Assembly: GCA_041393395.1 (NCBI GenBank)
Contig: JAWKKG010000003.1
Location: 496,001 to 560,000, forward strand
Length of the DNA: 64,000 nt
DNA from: JAGQIB01 sp041393395
Lineage (GTDB): Bacteria > ARS69
Direction of reading: 5' to 3'
In this document: in pieces, positions 55,320 through 64,000 of the stretch
Numbering within the stretch: the first letter of the stretch is position 1
Layout: every line of letters starts with the position of its first letter
Program-made: the position numbers and the translations under genes
Notes under the pieces: generated by a model
Databases searched by the model: none
Told to the model about the DNA's origin: nothing
The model's input: the letters and a program-made list of their open reading frames with translations, nothing else

Positions 55320-55328
55320 AGTGTACCA
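55320..55328 (-). promoter_or_regulatory. Extended -10 of the sigma factor/kinase operon
   Basis: TG-G-TACACT on the minus strand predicts a start near 55313, giving a short leader of about 21 nt before the TTG, with GGAG in it. Confidence 0.5.
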
Positions 55329-55398
55329 GGGCCGATCCGCCCGCGGGGAGCCGGGTCTTGCCGTTGCGGGAGACGGCGGTTCGGCCGAGCATGGCCCC

Positions 55399-55821
55399 AT
55401 GATCCGAATCACGCCCGACATCACGATCGACGAGAGCGAGCTCGCGTTCCACGCGACCACGAGCCAGGGGCCCGGCGGCCAGCACGTGAACCGGTCCCGC
55501 ACCCGGATCGTGCTGCGCTTCGACGTGGGGGCGTCGCCGAGTCTGAGCGACTCGCAGCGGGCCCGGATCCGCGAGAAGCTCGGATCCCGGATCCAGGCCG
55601 ACGGTGTTCTCCAGCTCAGCTCCCAGAAGCACCGCTCCCAGTGGCGGAACCGGGAAGCGGCGATCGCGCGACTCGTCACGTTGCTGGCGGAGGCGCTGGC
55701 GCCCGAGGTGCCGCGCCGGGCCACCAAGCCCTCGCGCGCTTCGAAGCAGCGCCGGCTCGAGGAGAAACGCCGGCAGGCGAGCCGCAAGCGGGAGCGGCGG
55801 CGACCGGCCGGCGACGACTGA
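55399..55821 (+). CDS. arfB: ArfB (YaeJ)-type peptidyl-tRNA hydrolase / class I release-factor-like protein
   Basis: The 140-residue protein has the GGQ motif in SQGPGGQHVNRSRTRIVLRF, and the basic, disordered C-terminal tail (SKQRRLEEKRRQASRKRERR) that ArfB inserts into the empty mRNA channel. It frees ribosomes stalled without a stop codon. Length and domain order match ArfB, not full release factors. The ATG at 55399 is not preceded by a strong ribosome site. It ends 8 bp before the convergent propeller gene. Confidence 0.92.
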   Translation: MIRITPDITIDESELAFHATTSQGPGGQHVNRSRTRIVLRFDVGASPSLSDSQRARIREKLGSRIQADGVLQLSSQKHRSQWRNREAAIARLVTLLAEALAPEVPRRATKPSRASKQRRLEEKRRQASRKRERRRPAGDD

Positions 55822-55828
55822 CGTTCGC

Positions 55829-58306
55829 CTAGTGCGTGACGACCCAGCCTCGTGACAGGGTCTGCCCTCCCGCGTCGAGGCGTGCGAAGTACACGCCCGA
55901 AGACCACCGCGACGTGTCGACGTCCCGCTGGTAGTGCCCGGTCTCCAAGGTCTCGCGCGTGATCACGGAGACTTCCCGGCCGGATACGTCGAACACGCGC
56001 AGCGTCACGTCGACGGTGGCCGGGATCGTGAACTCGATCGTCGCGCGATCGCGCGCGGGATTCGGGAACACGCGGCCGAGTTCCAGCCCGGCCTTGGTTC
56101 CGAGCGGCAGGTCGGCGACATCCACCGGATCGTCGCCCGCGATCTCCCGTCGCCAGAATCCGCGCCCGAACGTCGCGGCGACCACCCAGAATTCCCCCGT
56201 CGTCGCGAGGTCGTCGTCCCAGGTCAGCTCCGTGGCGATGCACGCCTGCGGCATTCCGTTGTTCCACCGCGACCAGTGCACGCCCCCGTCCGTCGTGCGG
56301 TAGAACCCCATCTCCGATCCGAGATACAGCTTCGACGGATCCGTCGGATGCGCCACGATGTCCGACAGCGGTACGTTCGGAAGATCCCCGGTGATGTTCC
56401 GCCAGGTGAGACCGCGGTCCGTGGTCTCGTACAGCTTGCGCGCCGGATCGCCCACGCCCTGCACGAGCGCGTGCGCCACGAGCGGGTTCGTGGGGTGAGC
56501 ACGCACGCGCTGGATGGCGACGCCCTGCGCGATGCCCGTGTCCCGCTGCGACCACGCGAGCCCGTCGAAGACCCAGACGCGATTTCCGGACACCGCCGTG
56601 TCGAGGCACACCCACACGGTGTTGCCGCTCGACCAGCGAGCGACGGACATGTTCCAGATCGCTCCGGTGAACGGCGTCGAGTTCAGCTTGGTCCAGCTGA
56701 CGGCGCCGTCGGTCGATCGGTACACGTGCGTGCCCGCGTTCGTGAACAGGTACACGGGGGCGACCTGGTCGTGCTCGATCTGCGGGAACCAGTCGCCGTT
56801 CGGATCGATTCCGGTCTCGGACTCGGTCCACGAGACGCCGTCGTCGGTCGTGCGCCACCGCTTGAATGCCTTCGGTCCCAGGTATACGCCGACCGAGTGC
56901 CACATGTGGGTCGGATCGGCCGGATCCACGGCGAGGTCGCCGCCGTCCCCGTACTCGGCGATCACCCACGACGAGTTCTTCGCGTACACCGTGCCGTTGT
57001 CCTGGGTGCCCCCGCCGATGCGCCCGGGGTCACTCACTCCCTGACCGAGGTAGTAGAACTGCGTGATCGGGAGCGTGTTCGTGACGGTGGTCCAGGTCGA
57101 ACCCGCGTCGCTCGAGTACGCCCAGCCGCCGTCGTTCGCGGACCAGACGTAGATCCCGTTCGCGTGCCACTCGAGGCGATGGTGGTCCGCATGGAGCTGG
57201 GTGATCTCGGTCCACGTCGCACCGGACGTGGTCGAGCGGAACATCCGGACACCGCCGACGAGGACGACGGCGTCGTTCGTGGGCGAGCACTCGATCGTGT
57301 TGTTGTACCAGCCCTGGAATCCGTGGAAGGACAGGTCGGGGCTGACGCGGAGCCACTCGTTCGCCGCGCCGTCCGTGACGAAGACGCCCGCGGTGGTGCC
57401 CACGTTGGCGGACGTCCAGGCCGAGTACGCCTTGGCGGGATTCGTCGCCGAGACGGCGACCGCGATGCGCCCGATGTCGATCGTGGGCAGGTTGCCGTTC
57501 AGGTCGGAGAGCGGCACCCAGGAGGCTCCGCCGGTGAGGGAGAGATAGAGTCCGCTCCCGATCTTGCCCGCGTAGATCACGTTCGGCGAGTCGCGACAGA
57601 CCGCGAAGTCGGTGACGATGCCGTCGAGGGTGCGCGTCCAGTGTCGCCCGCCGTCGGTCGAGCGATGGAATCCCGTCGAGGTCGCGGCGTGGACGACGTT
57701 CGGATCGTTCGGGGCGAATCGCAGCTTGAAGAACGTCAGCGGCTCGGGAAAGAGCGGCACGCGATCCCACGTCGCGCCGAGATCGTTCGTCTCCCAGAGT
57801 CCGGTGCCGCCGCGGATGAAATACTCTCCGGTTCCCAACAGGACACGATTCGCGTTCGTGGGGTCGGTCGCGAACGTGGATACGGCGAGACTGCTCAGGT
57901 TGTCGGACATCGCCACGGGGAACACGACGCCGTAGCGCCACAGCCCCCCGCTCGCCGAGCCGACGCGGAGCAGTCCGGAGTCGATCTCGAGGTCGAGCAC
58001 GCGGCCGGAGAACTTCGCGCCGCCGCTCGCCGGGATGCCGGCCGGTCCGAGGAACTGCCACGCGTTGACGCTGCGCCCGGCGTCCGAATCCGACGGCAGG
58101 GCCTCGATCCGCGCCCACGTGTCGTCCAGGTACTCCCGGGGGAGTGCGGTGCCGTACGGTTCGTGCCACTCCGCAAAGAACCGCCGTTCCCGTTCCGGCC
58201 CCTCGCCGTGCTCCTCCTCCGTTCCCGCGACCCCGAACGCGTTCGCGGTCCCGAGTGCGAGCAGACCTCCCAGGGCTGCCGCTCCCAGCCAGCGCATCTT
58301 GTCCAC
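55829..58306 (-). CDS. Secreted Asp-box (BNR/sortilin-like) beta-propeller protein with C-terminal sorting module
   Basis: The 825-residue product has a signal peptide (LGAAALGGLLALGTANA) and then a run of Asp-box repeats forming beta-propellers (STDGGRHWTRTL, TTDDGVSWTESE, STDGAVSWTKLN, TTDRGLTWRNIT, TTDGGVHWSRWN). It ends in a FlgD-like module (GRVFPNPARDRATIEFTI; VFDVSGREVSVI). This is the family often annotated as glycosyl hydrolase or photosystem-stability (Ycf48)-like; catalytic residues of sialidases were not found. I chose the GTG at 58306 because GGAGG lies 5 bp upstream; an ATG at 58318 is in frame. It diverges from the protease pair. Confidence 0.78.
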   Translation of the reverse strand: MDKMRWLGAAALGGLLALGTANAFGVAGTEEEHGEGPERERRFFAEWHEPYGTALPREYLDDTWARIEALPSDSDAGRSVNAWQFLGPAGIPASGGAKFSGRVLDLEIDSGLLRVGSASGGLWRYGVVFPVAMSDNLSSLAVSTFATDPTNANRVLLGTGEYFIRGGTGLWETNDLGATWDRVPLFPEPLTFFKLRFAPNDPNVVHAATSTGFHRSTDGGRHWTRTLDGIVTDFAVCRDSPNVIYAGKIGSGLYLSLTGGASWVPLSDLNGNLPTIDIGRIAVAVSATNPAKAYSAWTSANVGTTAGVFVTDGAANEWLRVSPDLSFHGFQGWYNNTIECSPTNDAVVLVGGVRMFRSTTSGATWTEITQLHADHHRLEWHANGIYVWSANDGGWAYSSDAGSTWTTVTNTLPITQFYYLGQGVSDPGRIGGGTQDNGTVYAKNSSWVIAEYGDGGDLAVDPADPTHMWHSVGVYLGPKAFKRWRTTDDGVSWTESETGIDPNGDWFPQIEHDQVAPVYLFTNAGTHVYRSTDGAVSWTKLNSTPFTGAIWNMSVARWSSGNTVWVCLDTAVSGNRVWVFDGLAWSQRDTGIAQGVAIQRVRAHPTNPLVAHALVQGVGDPARKLYETTDRGLTWRNITGDLPNVPLSDIVAHPTDPSKLYLGSEMGFYRTTDGGVHWSRWNNGMPQACIATELTWDDDLATTGEFWVVAATFGRGFWRREIAGDDPVDVADLPLGTKAGLELGRVFPNPARDRATIEFTIPATVDVTLRVFDVSGREVSVITRETLETGHYQRDVDTSRWSSGVYFARLDAGGQTLSRGWVVTH

Positions 58307-58501
58307 GCAAGCCTCCATTGATCGAGTCGTCCTGCGAACGGCCAAACGGGAGTCCCGTCCGGTCGGGGACATGCGACGGCGGAGAATCCGGGGCGACGGC
58401 GACGGCCCGTCCGAGGAGCAGGTCCGGGGGGTTCGAACGGCGGCAGGGGCAATGAACCCACCCGCCGAGTCGAACGTCCAGGGTGTCCGATTTCGGCTGC
58501 G

Positions 58502-58510
58502 TGGTAGACT
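58502..58510 (+). promoter_or_regulatory. Extended -10 of protease gene 1
   Basis: TG-G-TAGACT followed by GAC lies 54 bp before the ATG. The same element at the same distance precedes the paralogous protease gene 2. Confidence 0.5.
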
Positions 58511-58564
58511 GACTCGTTCGCCGGGAGTCTCATCCCCGTCCTCCCGTTCCACGAGGAGACCGAC

Positions 58565-61081
58565 ATGCTGCTTCGCCTCTGTTCTCCATTCTCCCGCTTC
58601 CTGTTCGCGCTCGCGCTGCTCACGCTCGCGGCTCCTTCCGCGCAGGCGCGTCGCGGCGCCGCTCCGTTCACCGAGAACGGCGCCGGTCGCTCGCTCTCCG
58701 CGGTGTCGACCTTCTCCGTGCCCGCGCTCGATCGCGACGCCCTCGTGGCGGCCGCGGACGAACGCGAGCTCCAGGAAGGCGCGCCGCGTCAGTTCGCGGA
58801 GCCGGTCGCCGTGGCGATCACACCGGACACGAACGGTTCCTGGGAAGTTCTCTCCGACGGCACGCGCCTGTGGCGTCTCCAGATCGACGCGCCGGGCGCC
58901 ACCGATCTGAACCTCGGGTTCGATCGGTACGAGCTCCCGGCCGGCGCGATGCTGTACGTCGTCGCGCCCGGCCGCGACTACTGGGAAGGCCCGTACACGG
59001 AGGCCGACAACGCGGCGCACGGCGAGCTCTGGCTCCCGGTCGTCCCGGGGAGTCGCGCCGTGATCGAGCTCTACGTTCCCGCCGAGCCGAAGTTCGAGCC
59101 GGAGATCCGTCTCGCACAGATCGGCTGGGGCTTCCGCGACTGGTTCAAGACCGAGCAACCGATCGGTCGTCAGGGGAGCTGCAACAACGACGTGATCTGC
59201 CCCGAGGGCGATCCCTGGCGCGACGACATCTCGGCCGTCGCGGTCTACCAGCTGAACGGTTCGTGGACCTGCACGGGCACGATGGTGATGAACACGGCGA
59301 ACGACTTCAAGCCGTACTTCCTCACCGCGAACCACTGCGGCATCTCCGCGAGCAACGACCAGACGATGGTGCTGTACTGGAACTTCGAGTCGCCGGTCTG
59401 CGGCCAGCTGAGCGGCGGATCGCTCGCGGAGAACCAGACGGGCGCGATCTACCGCGCTTCGTACTCCGGTTCGGACTTCTGTCTCGTGGAGCTGGAGGAG
59501 GATCCGGATCCGATCTCGAACGTGTACTTCGCGGGCTGGGACAACTCCGGAGTGAATCCTCCGAACTGCGTCGCGATCCATCACCCCGGCACGGACGAGA
59601 AGGCGATCAGCTTCAACAACGATCCGCTCACGGTCACGACGTACCTGCAGAACACCGTCCCCGGCGACGGGACGCACTGGCGCATCGACGACTGGGAAGA
59701 CGGCACGACCGAGCCCGGCAGCTCCGGCTCCGGCATCTGGGATCCGAACCACCGGCTCGTGGGCCAGCTGCACGGCGGGTTCGCTTCGTGCACGAGCATC
59801 ACGTCGGACTGGTACGGCCGGGTCGCCGTGTCGTGGAACGGCGGCGGCTCTTCCGCGAACCGACTGCGGGACTGGCTCGATCCGGGCAACACCGGCGCGA
59901 CCACGATCGACGGTTCATTCCCGAGCGGCGTCGGCAGTCTGCGCTACGAGTCGTACACGTCGACGGACGATTGCGTTCTTCCCGCGTTCGCCGGCGGCAA
60001 CGGCATCTGGGAGCCGGGTGAGAGCATCGAGCTCGCGGTGACGATCCGGGCTTCGGGCGGCGCGCACACGAACATCTCCGGCCAGCTGTCCACGACCACG
60101 CCGGGCGTGACGATCACCGACGCCTCCGCCACGTGGCCGGACCTGGCGAGCGGCGCCACGAGTCCGAGCAACGCGCCGCACTTCCAGTTCGGGCTGGATC
60201 CGAGCATCGCGTGCGGAACGATCGTGGACTTCTCGCTGGATCTCACGAGCGCCGAGGGCGGTCCGTGGACCGTGAACTTCTCCGGCGAGGTCGGCCAGTC
60301 GCTCACGCCGCCGGGTCTCCCGCTCGCGATTCCCGACAACAACGGTACGGGCGCCACGAGCACGCTCGCCGTCGCCGATGACGTCACGCTCACGGACGTG
60401 AATGTCCGCGTGCAGATCTCGCACACGTACGTGGGCGATCTGAAGATCGTGCTGCAGCACCCGGACGGCACGCTCGTGACGCTGCTCGATCGCCCCGGCG
60501 TTCCGGCCAGCACGTACGGCTGCGGCGACAACGACATGAACGTGACGTTCGACAGCGCGTCCGGCGTGAACCTGGAGTCGTACTGCTCCGGCTCCACGCC
60601 CTGGTATTCCGGGGTGGCCGCGCCGTTCTCCACGCTGAACACGCTGAACGGCAAGAGCTCGGCCGGCACCTGGCGCGTGATCGTGACCGACAACGCCGGC
60701 TCCGACACCGGCAGCATCCTCGACTGGGAACTGCTCACCACACCGCCGGTCACGGGGACGTGCGAGCCCTGCACGGCACTCGATTCGCCGGAGATCGCCC
60801 CGACGACGTTCGGTCTCTCGGCGCCGCGCCCGAACCCGTTCGGCGAACGCACCGAGCTCCGTTTCCAGATCGAGCGCGCGGGCGACGTGCAGCTCGAGGT
60901 GTACGACGTCGCCGGGCGTCACGTGCGCACGCTGCTGAACCGGGCGATGGCGGCGGGATCGCACGTTGTCACGTGGGACGGCCGCGGCGCGGAGGATCGT
61001 GCGGTCGCGACGGGTATCTACTTCGTGCGTCTCACGGCCGGGGAGCAGAGGGATATCCGGCGGGTGAGTCTCGTGCGGTAG
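58565..61081 (+). CDS. Secreted lysyl-endopeptidase-like serine protease with P-domain and sorting module (copy 1)
   Basis: The 838-residue preproprotein has a signal peptide (ALALLTLAAPSAQA) and a long pro-region (about 30-200). A chymotrypsin-fold protease domain follows, with GSCNNDVICPEGDPW, His in FLTANHCG, Asp in GSDFCLVELEED and Ser in GSSGSGIWD. This is the pattern of Achromobacter lysyl endopeptidases (S1 family). Next come a beta-sandwich (470-590), a proprotein-convertase P-like domain (about 590-730: IPDNNGTGATSTLAV; GDLKIVLQHPDGTLVTLLDR) and a FlgD-like module (PRPNPFGERTELRFQI; DVAGRHVRTLLN). It is probably exported and then processed at the surface. Substrate preference for Lys is by family only. 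Confidence 0.85.
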   Translation: MLLRLCSPFSRFLFALALLTLAAPSAQARRGAAPFTENGAGRSLSAVSTFSVPALDRDALVAAADERELQEGAPRQFAEPVAVAITPDTNGSWEVLSDGTRLWRLQIDAPGATDLNLGFDRYELPAGAMLYVVAPGRDYWEGPYTEADNAAHGELWLPVVPGSRAVIELYVPAEPKFEPEIRLAQIGWGFRDWFKTEQPIGRQGSCNNDVICPEGDPWRDDISAVAVYQLNGSWTCTGTMVMNTANDFKPYFLTANHCGISASNDQTMVLYWNFESPVCGQLSGGSLAENQTGAIYRASYSGSDFCLVELEEDPDPISNVYFAGWDNSGVNPPNCVAIHHPGTDEKAISFNNDPLTVTTYLQNTVPGDGTHWRIDDWEDGTTEPGSSGSGIWDPNHRLVGQLHGGFASCTSITSDWYGRVAVSWNGGGSSANRLRDWLDPGNTGATTIDGSFPSGVGSLRYESYTSTDDCVLPAFAGGNGIWEPGESIELAVTIRASGGAHTNISGQLSTTTPGVTITDASATWPDLASGATSPSNAPHFQFGLDPSIACGTIVDFSLDLTSAEGGPWTVNFSGEVGQSLTPPGLPLAIPDNNGTGATSTLAVADDVTLTDVNVRVQISHTYVGDLKIVLQHPDGTLVTLLDRPGVPASTYGCGDNDMNVTFDSASGVNLESYCSGSTPWYSGVAAPFSTLNTLNGKSSAGTWRVIVTDNAGSDTGSILDWELLTTPPVTGTCEPCTALDSPEIAPTTFGLSAPRPNPFGERTELRFQIERAGDVQLEVYDVAGRHVRTLLNRAMAAGSHVVTWDGRGAEDRAVATGIYFVRLTAGEQRDIRRVSLVR

Positions 61082-61109
61082 AGATTCCCGCGGGACAGCG
61101 TTGCTACAC

Positions 61110-61142
61110 GCCGGCGGGCTCCCCGGAGTCCGCCGGCTTTGT
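61110..61142 (+). terminator. Rho-independent terminator after protease 1
   Basis: GCCGGCGG (61110-61117) and CCGCCGGC (61130-61137) form a perfect 8-bp stem with a 12-nt loop, followed by TTTGT. It separates the two protease genes into independent transcripts. Confidence 0.7.
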
Positions 61143-61211
61143 GTCCGTCGCGCTTCCGGTTTCTCCCCCCGGGAGATCGGAACGGATCCGGGCGAATCGG
61201 GCGGCCTCCTC

Positions 61212-61220
61212 TGATATACT
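61212..61220 (+). promoter_or_regulatory. Extended -10 of protease gene 2
   Basis: TG-A-TATACT followed by GAC lies 57 bp before the ATG, mirroring the element upstream of protease gene 1. No clear -35 is present. Confidence 0.55.
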
Positions 61221-61277
61221 GACCCGCGAAAGTGCCCGCCGCCGCGCTCACGCGCGTTCCCCATCCGAGGAGAGACC

Positions 61278-63782
61278 ATGAATCGCCCCTTCGCCCTGCG
61301 CGCACTCGGCCTGGTAGCGGCCGTGTCGCTCCTCCCGGTCGTCGCCGATGCCCGCCGCGGCCCGGCCCCGCTGAGCGCGAACGCGCTCGGCCGCTCTCTG
61401 TCCGAAGTCGCGACGTTCCCGATCGAGCCCCGCGACGTCGAGGCCCTTCGCGTCGCCACGGATCGCGTGTCCCGGGAAGACGGCGCGCCGTTGCAGTTCG
61501 CGGATCCGGTCGCCGTCTCGATCACGCCGGCCACGCACGGCACGTGGGAGACGTTCCCGGATGGCTCCCGCCTGTGGCGTCTGCGCTTCGACGCGCCCGG
61601 CGCGACGGATCTGAACCTCGGGCTCACGCACTTCCGCCTTCCCGTCGGCGCGACGTTCCACGTGACAGCCGAAGGGCAGGACTACTGGGAGGGGCCATAC
61701 ACGTCGCTCGACAACGCGCCGCACGGCGAGCTGTGGCTGCCGGTGGTGCCCGGCGGCAAGGCGGTGGCCGAGCTCTTCGTCCCGCCGGCGGCGGACTTCG
61801 AGCCCGAGATCGAGATCGCGCAGGTCGGCTACGGCTTCCGCGACTGGTTCAAGCTCGAGCGCGAGATCGGTCGCCAGGGCTCCTGCAACAACGACGTCAT
61901 CTGTCCGGAAGGCGATCCGTGGCGGGATCAGATCAAGGCGGTGGCGGTCTACACGCTGAACGGCTTCTGGACGTGCACGGGTACGATGGTGATGAACACG
62001 TCGGCGGACTTCACGCCGTACTTCCTCACCGCGAACCACTGCGGAGTCTCCACCGGCAACGACCAGACCATGGTCATTTACTGGAACTTCGAGTCCCCGA
62101 CCTGCGGCGCACTCTGCTGCGGCTCCCTCTCGGACAACCAGACCGGTTCGATCTTCCGTGCCTCGCGCTCGGACGTGGACTTCTGCCTCGTGCAGCTCGA
62201 AGAGGATCCGGATCCCGCGTCCGAGGTGTTCTTCGCGGGCTGGGATCGGGACACGGGCGCCGGCTCCACCGGCAGTGTGGGCATCCACCACCCGAACACC
62301 GACGAGAAGGCGATCAGCTTCAACACCGATGCGCTCACCACGATGAACTCGTGCATCGGCGGCGGCTCGCAGACGCACTGGCGCGTGAACAACTGGGAGG
62401 ACGGAACGACGGAGCCCGGATCCTCCGGCTCCGGCCTGTTCGATCCCGCGAACAAGCGTCTCATCGGATTCCTGTCCGGCGGCCTCGCATCGTGTTCGAA
62501 CATCAACTACGACTGCTACGGCAAGTTCACGCTCGCGTGGAACGGCTCGAGCGCATCGAGTCGCCTGAGTGACTGGCTCGATCCCACCTCCTCCGGCGCC
62601 CCGTCGCTCGACGGTTCGTTCTCGAACGGAGTCGGCCGCGTGGGCTACCTCGCGCACGGCGGCGCGGACGTCTGCCCCTCGAATCCCGGCCAGCAGAACG
62701 GCGTGTGGGAACCGGGCGAGACGATCACGATGCCGGTCACGATCTTTGCGGTCGGTCCGCACACGGGTATCACCGGCGTACTGTCCACGACCAGCCCCGG
62801 CGTGACGATCACGGACGACACCGCCACGTTCCCGAATCTCACGAGCGGGGCGACCGGCACGTCGGACTCGCCGCACTTCGCGCTGACGCTCGATCCCGCG
62901 CTGACGTGCGGCGCCACGCTCGACTTCGAGCTGTCTCTCTCCAGTGCCGAGGGCGGGCCGTGGGTCGAATCGTTCAGCCAGCAGGTGGGTGGCGACCTCC
63001 AGCCGTCCGGACTGCCGCTGCCGATTCCCGACAACGTGCCGGCCGGCGCGCAGAGCTCGCTCACGGTGAGCGGCACCGGCGCCTTTGTGAACGATCTCGC
63101 CGTACACGTCGTGATCTCGCACACGCGGGTCGGCGATCTCGTGCTGAAGCTGTCGGGGCCGAACGGCGCCGAGTCCGTGCTCCTCGACCGCCCGCGCTAC
63201 CCGTTCTTCGCGAACGGCTGTGAGGACGACGACATGGACGTGACGTTCCGGTTCACGGGGCCGTCGCTCGAGCAGCACTGCCCGGGGTCGACCCCGTGGT
63301 ACGTGGGTAACGCGGGTACCGTCTCGCCGCTCACCGTGTTCTACCTCACGCCGCTCGACGGGACCTGGACCCTCACGGTCGAGGATCACAACGGCGGCGA
63401 GACGGGCACCGTGACGAGCTGGGAGCTGCTCACCGATCCGGTGCTGCCGGCGGTGTGCGACGTTTGCCAGGCGTCGACCGGCTTCGACCCGGTGGACACG
63501 GTCGAAGGCTTCGGACTCGCGGCGCCGCGCCCGAATCCGTTCTCCGGCAAGACCGAGATCCGGTTCGCGCTCGAACGTCCGGCGAGCACGGCGCTCGCGG
63601 TGTACGACGTCTCCGGCCGTCTCGTGCGCACCCTGCTGTCGCGGGATCTGCCGGCCGGATCGCACGCCTCGTCCTGGGACGGACGGGACACGGACGGCAA
63701 TGCGGCGGCGGCGGGAATCTACTTCCTCCGCCTCGCGAGCGACGGACGCACCGACATCCGTCGCGTGAATCTCGTGCGGTAG
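61278..63782 (+). CDS. Secreted lysyl-endopeptidase-like serine protease with P-domain and sorting module (copy 2)
   Basis: The 834-residue paralogue of the preceding gene has the same domain order: signal (LGLVAAVSLLPVVADA), pro-region, S1 protease, beta-sandwich, P-like domain (VPAGAQSSLTVSG; VLKLSGPNGAESVLLDRP) and FlgD-like module (NPFSGKTEIRFAL; DVSGRLVRTLLS). The protease triad sits in LTANHCG, DVDFCLVQLEED and GSSGSGLFD. GGAGAG precedes the ATG. Similarity is high across the whole length, while surface loops differ (extra Cys pair in CGALCCGS), so the two may have different substrates. Its own promoter and terminator flank it. Confidence 0.85.
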   Translation: MNRPFALRALGLVAAVSLLPVVADARRGPAPLSANALGRSLSEVATFPIEPRDVEALRVATDRVSREDGAPLQFADPVAVSITPATHGTWETFPDGSRLWRLRFDAPGATDLNLGLTHFRLPVGATFHVTAEGQDYWEGPYTSLDNAPHGELWLPVVPGGKAVAELFVPPAADFEPEIEIAQVGYGFRDWFKLEREIGRQGSCNNDVICPEGDPWRDQIKAVAVYTLNGFWTCTGTMVMNTSADFTPYFLTANHCGVSTGNDQTMVIYWNFESPTCGALCCGSLSDNQTGSIFRASRSDVDFCLVQLEEDPDPASEVFFAGWDRDTGAGSTGSVGIHHPNTDEKAISFNTDALTTMNSCIGGGSQTHWRVNNWEDGTTEPGSSGSGLFDPANKRLIGFLSGGLASCSNINYDCYGKFTLAWNGSSASSRLSDWLDPTSSGAPSLDGSFSNGVGRVGYLAHGGADVCPSNPGQQNGVWEPGETITMPVTIFAVGPHTGITGVLSTTSPGVTITDDTATFPNLTSGATGTSDSPHFALTLDPALTCGATLDFELSLSSAEGGPWVESFSQQVGGDLQPSGLPLPIPDNVPAGAQSSLTVSGTGAFVNDLAVHVVISHTRVGDLVLKLSGPNGAESVLLDRPRYPFFANGCEDDDMDVTFRFTGPSLEQHCPGSTPWYVGNAGTVSPLTVFYLTPLDGTWTLTVEDHNGGETGTVTSWELLTDPVLPAVCDVCQASTGFDPVDTVEGFGLAAPRPNPFSGKTEIRFALERPASTALAVYDVSGRLVRTLLSRDLPAGSHASSWDGRDTDGNAAAAGIYFLRLASDGRTDIRRVNLVR

Positions 63783-63820
63783 ACGAGGGCGTCGCGATCG
63801 AACTCGCGCGATCGAAACGA

Positions 63821-63858
63821 CGAAGGCCCGGGGCTCGTCGCCTCGGGCCTTCGTGCTT
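63821..63858 (+). terminator. Rho-independent terminator after protease 2
   Basis: CGAAGGCCCG (63821-63830) pairs perfectly over 10 bp with CGGGCCTTCG (63844-63853), with a 13-nt loop followed by TGCTT. The near-symmetric stem could also stop the convergent gene at the window end. Confidence 0.7.
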
Positions 63859-63923
63859 CTCGGGGAGCTTCCGGCGGATTCGCCGGGAGCGGCGGTTCGG
63901 CGCGCCGGCCCGCGTTCGAAGAC

Positions 63924-64000
63924 CTACCGCGCGTGCGCCTTCACCGTCTGGCCGAGGTAGGCCATCATGCGCCGCACCTCGTCGTAGTCCGGGTGTCGGA
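63924..64000 (-). CDS. C-terminal fragment of an unidentified gene running off the window
   Basis: On the minus strand the last 77 bases read RHPDYDEVRRMMAYLGQTVK and then AHAR followed by TAG at 63924-63926. The helical, charged tail looks protein-like, and the frame stays open to the window edge. Too little is present to name a product. Confidence 0.4.
   Translation of the reverse strand, partial: RHPDYDEVRRMMAYLGQTVKAHAR

Overview
The window is high-GC, gene-dense DNA from a Gram-negative bacterium: it encodes LptD, TonB-dependent and Omp85-type outer-membrane proteins and many Sec-exported proteins. Five secreted proteins end in the same FlgD-like C-terminal module, with an NPxxxxTxIxF / YDVSGRxVRTL / WDGRD / GxYFxRL pattern. 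That module, together with the multiheme cytochromes and cohesin/dockerin domains, fits an FCB-related lineage such as Candidatus Eisenbacteria. This placement is inference; no rRNA or tRNA gene was seen in the window.

Layout. 1-6.1 kb: the 3' part of folC, an orphan UgpC/MalK-type ATPase and lptD. 6.1-14.6 kb (minus strand): a five-gene electron-transfer operon of membrane b-type cytochrome-like protein, FAD/Fe-S oxidoreductase, 20-heme cytochrome, 37-heme cytochrome and beta-barrel, a candidate trans-envelope electron conduit. 15-18.3 kb: pilT, an unknown exported protein and an AI-2E-family permease. 18.3-26 kb (minus): three secreted proteins carrying cohesin-like domains, one of which also has a dockerin. 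26.2-32.4 kb: a lipoprotein, then an Omp85 / DUF4390 / NtrY / NtrX / outer-membrane-protein operon. 32.5-37.7 kb: a probable copper operon (MbnP, MbnH, TonB receptor, DUF4249-like lipoprotein) behind a recognisable promoter. 37.7-43 kb: deacetylase-fold enzyme, CPA1 antiporter, HD-domain membrane protein and small unknowns.

43.1-45.1 kb (minus) holds what I regard as the most novel item. It is a compact operon whose four genes each overlap the next by 4 bp: a membrane-anchored thioredoxin-fold protein, a stand-alone C39 (double-glycine) peptidase, and two paralogous small peptides. Each peptide has a Sec-type signal, then a Gly-Gly leader end, then a Gly-rich hydrophobic core with two cysteines. 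It looks like a two-peptide bacteriocin-type system matured in the periplasm rather than by a peptidase-ABC exporter.

45.2-55.8 kb: AddB/AddA recombination nuclease, nucleotidyltransferase, a Ser/Thr kinase with its ECF-like sigma factor, and an ArfB-type release factor. 55.8-64 kb: a secreted Asp-box (BNR) propeller protein, two tandem secreted lysyl-endopeptidase-like proteases and the very end of another gene.

A recurring extended -10 element (TG-n-TAnnnT) precedes several transcription units. In three of them it sits exactly 6 nt before the ATG with no Shine-Dalgarno sequence, suggesting leaderless mRNAs.
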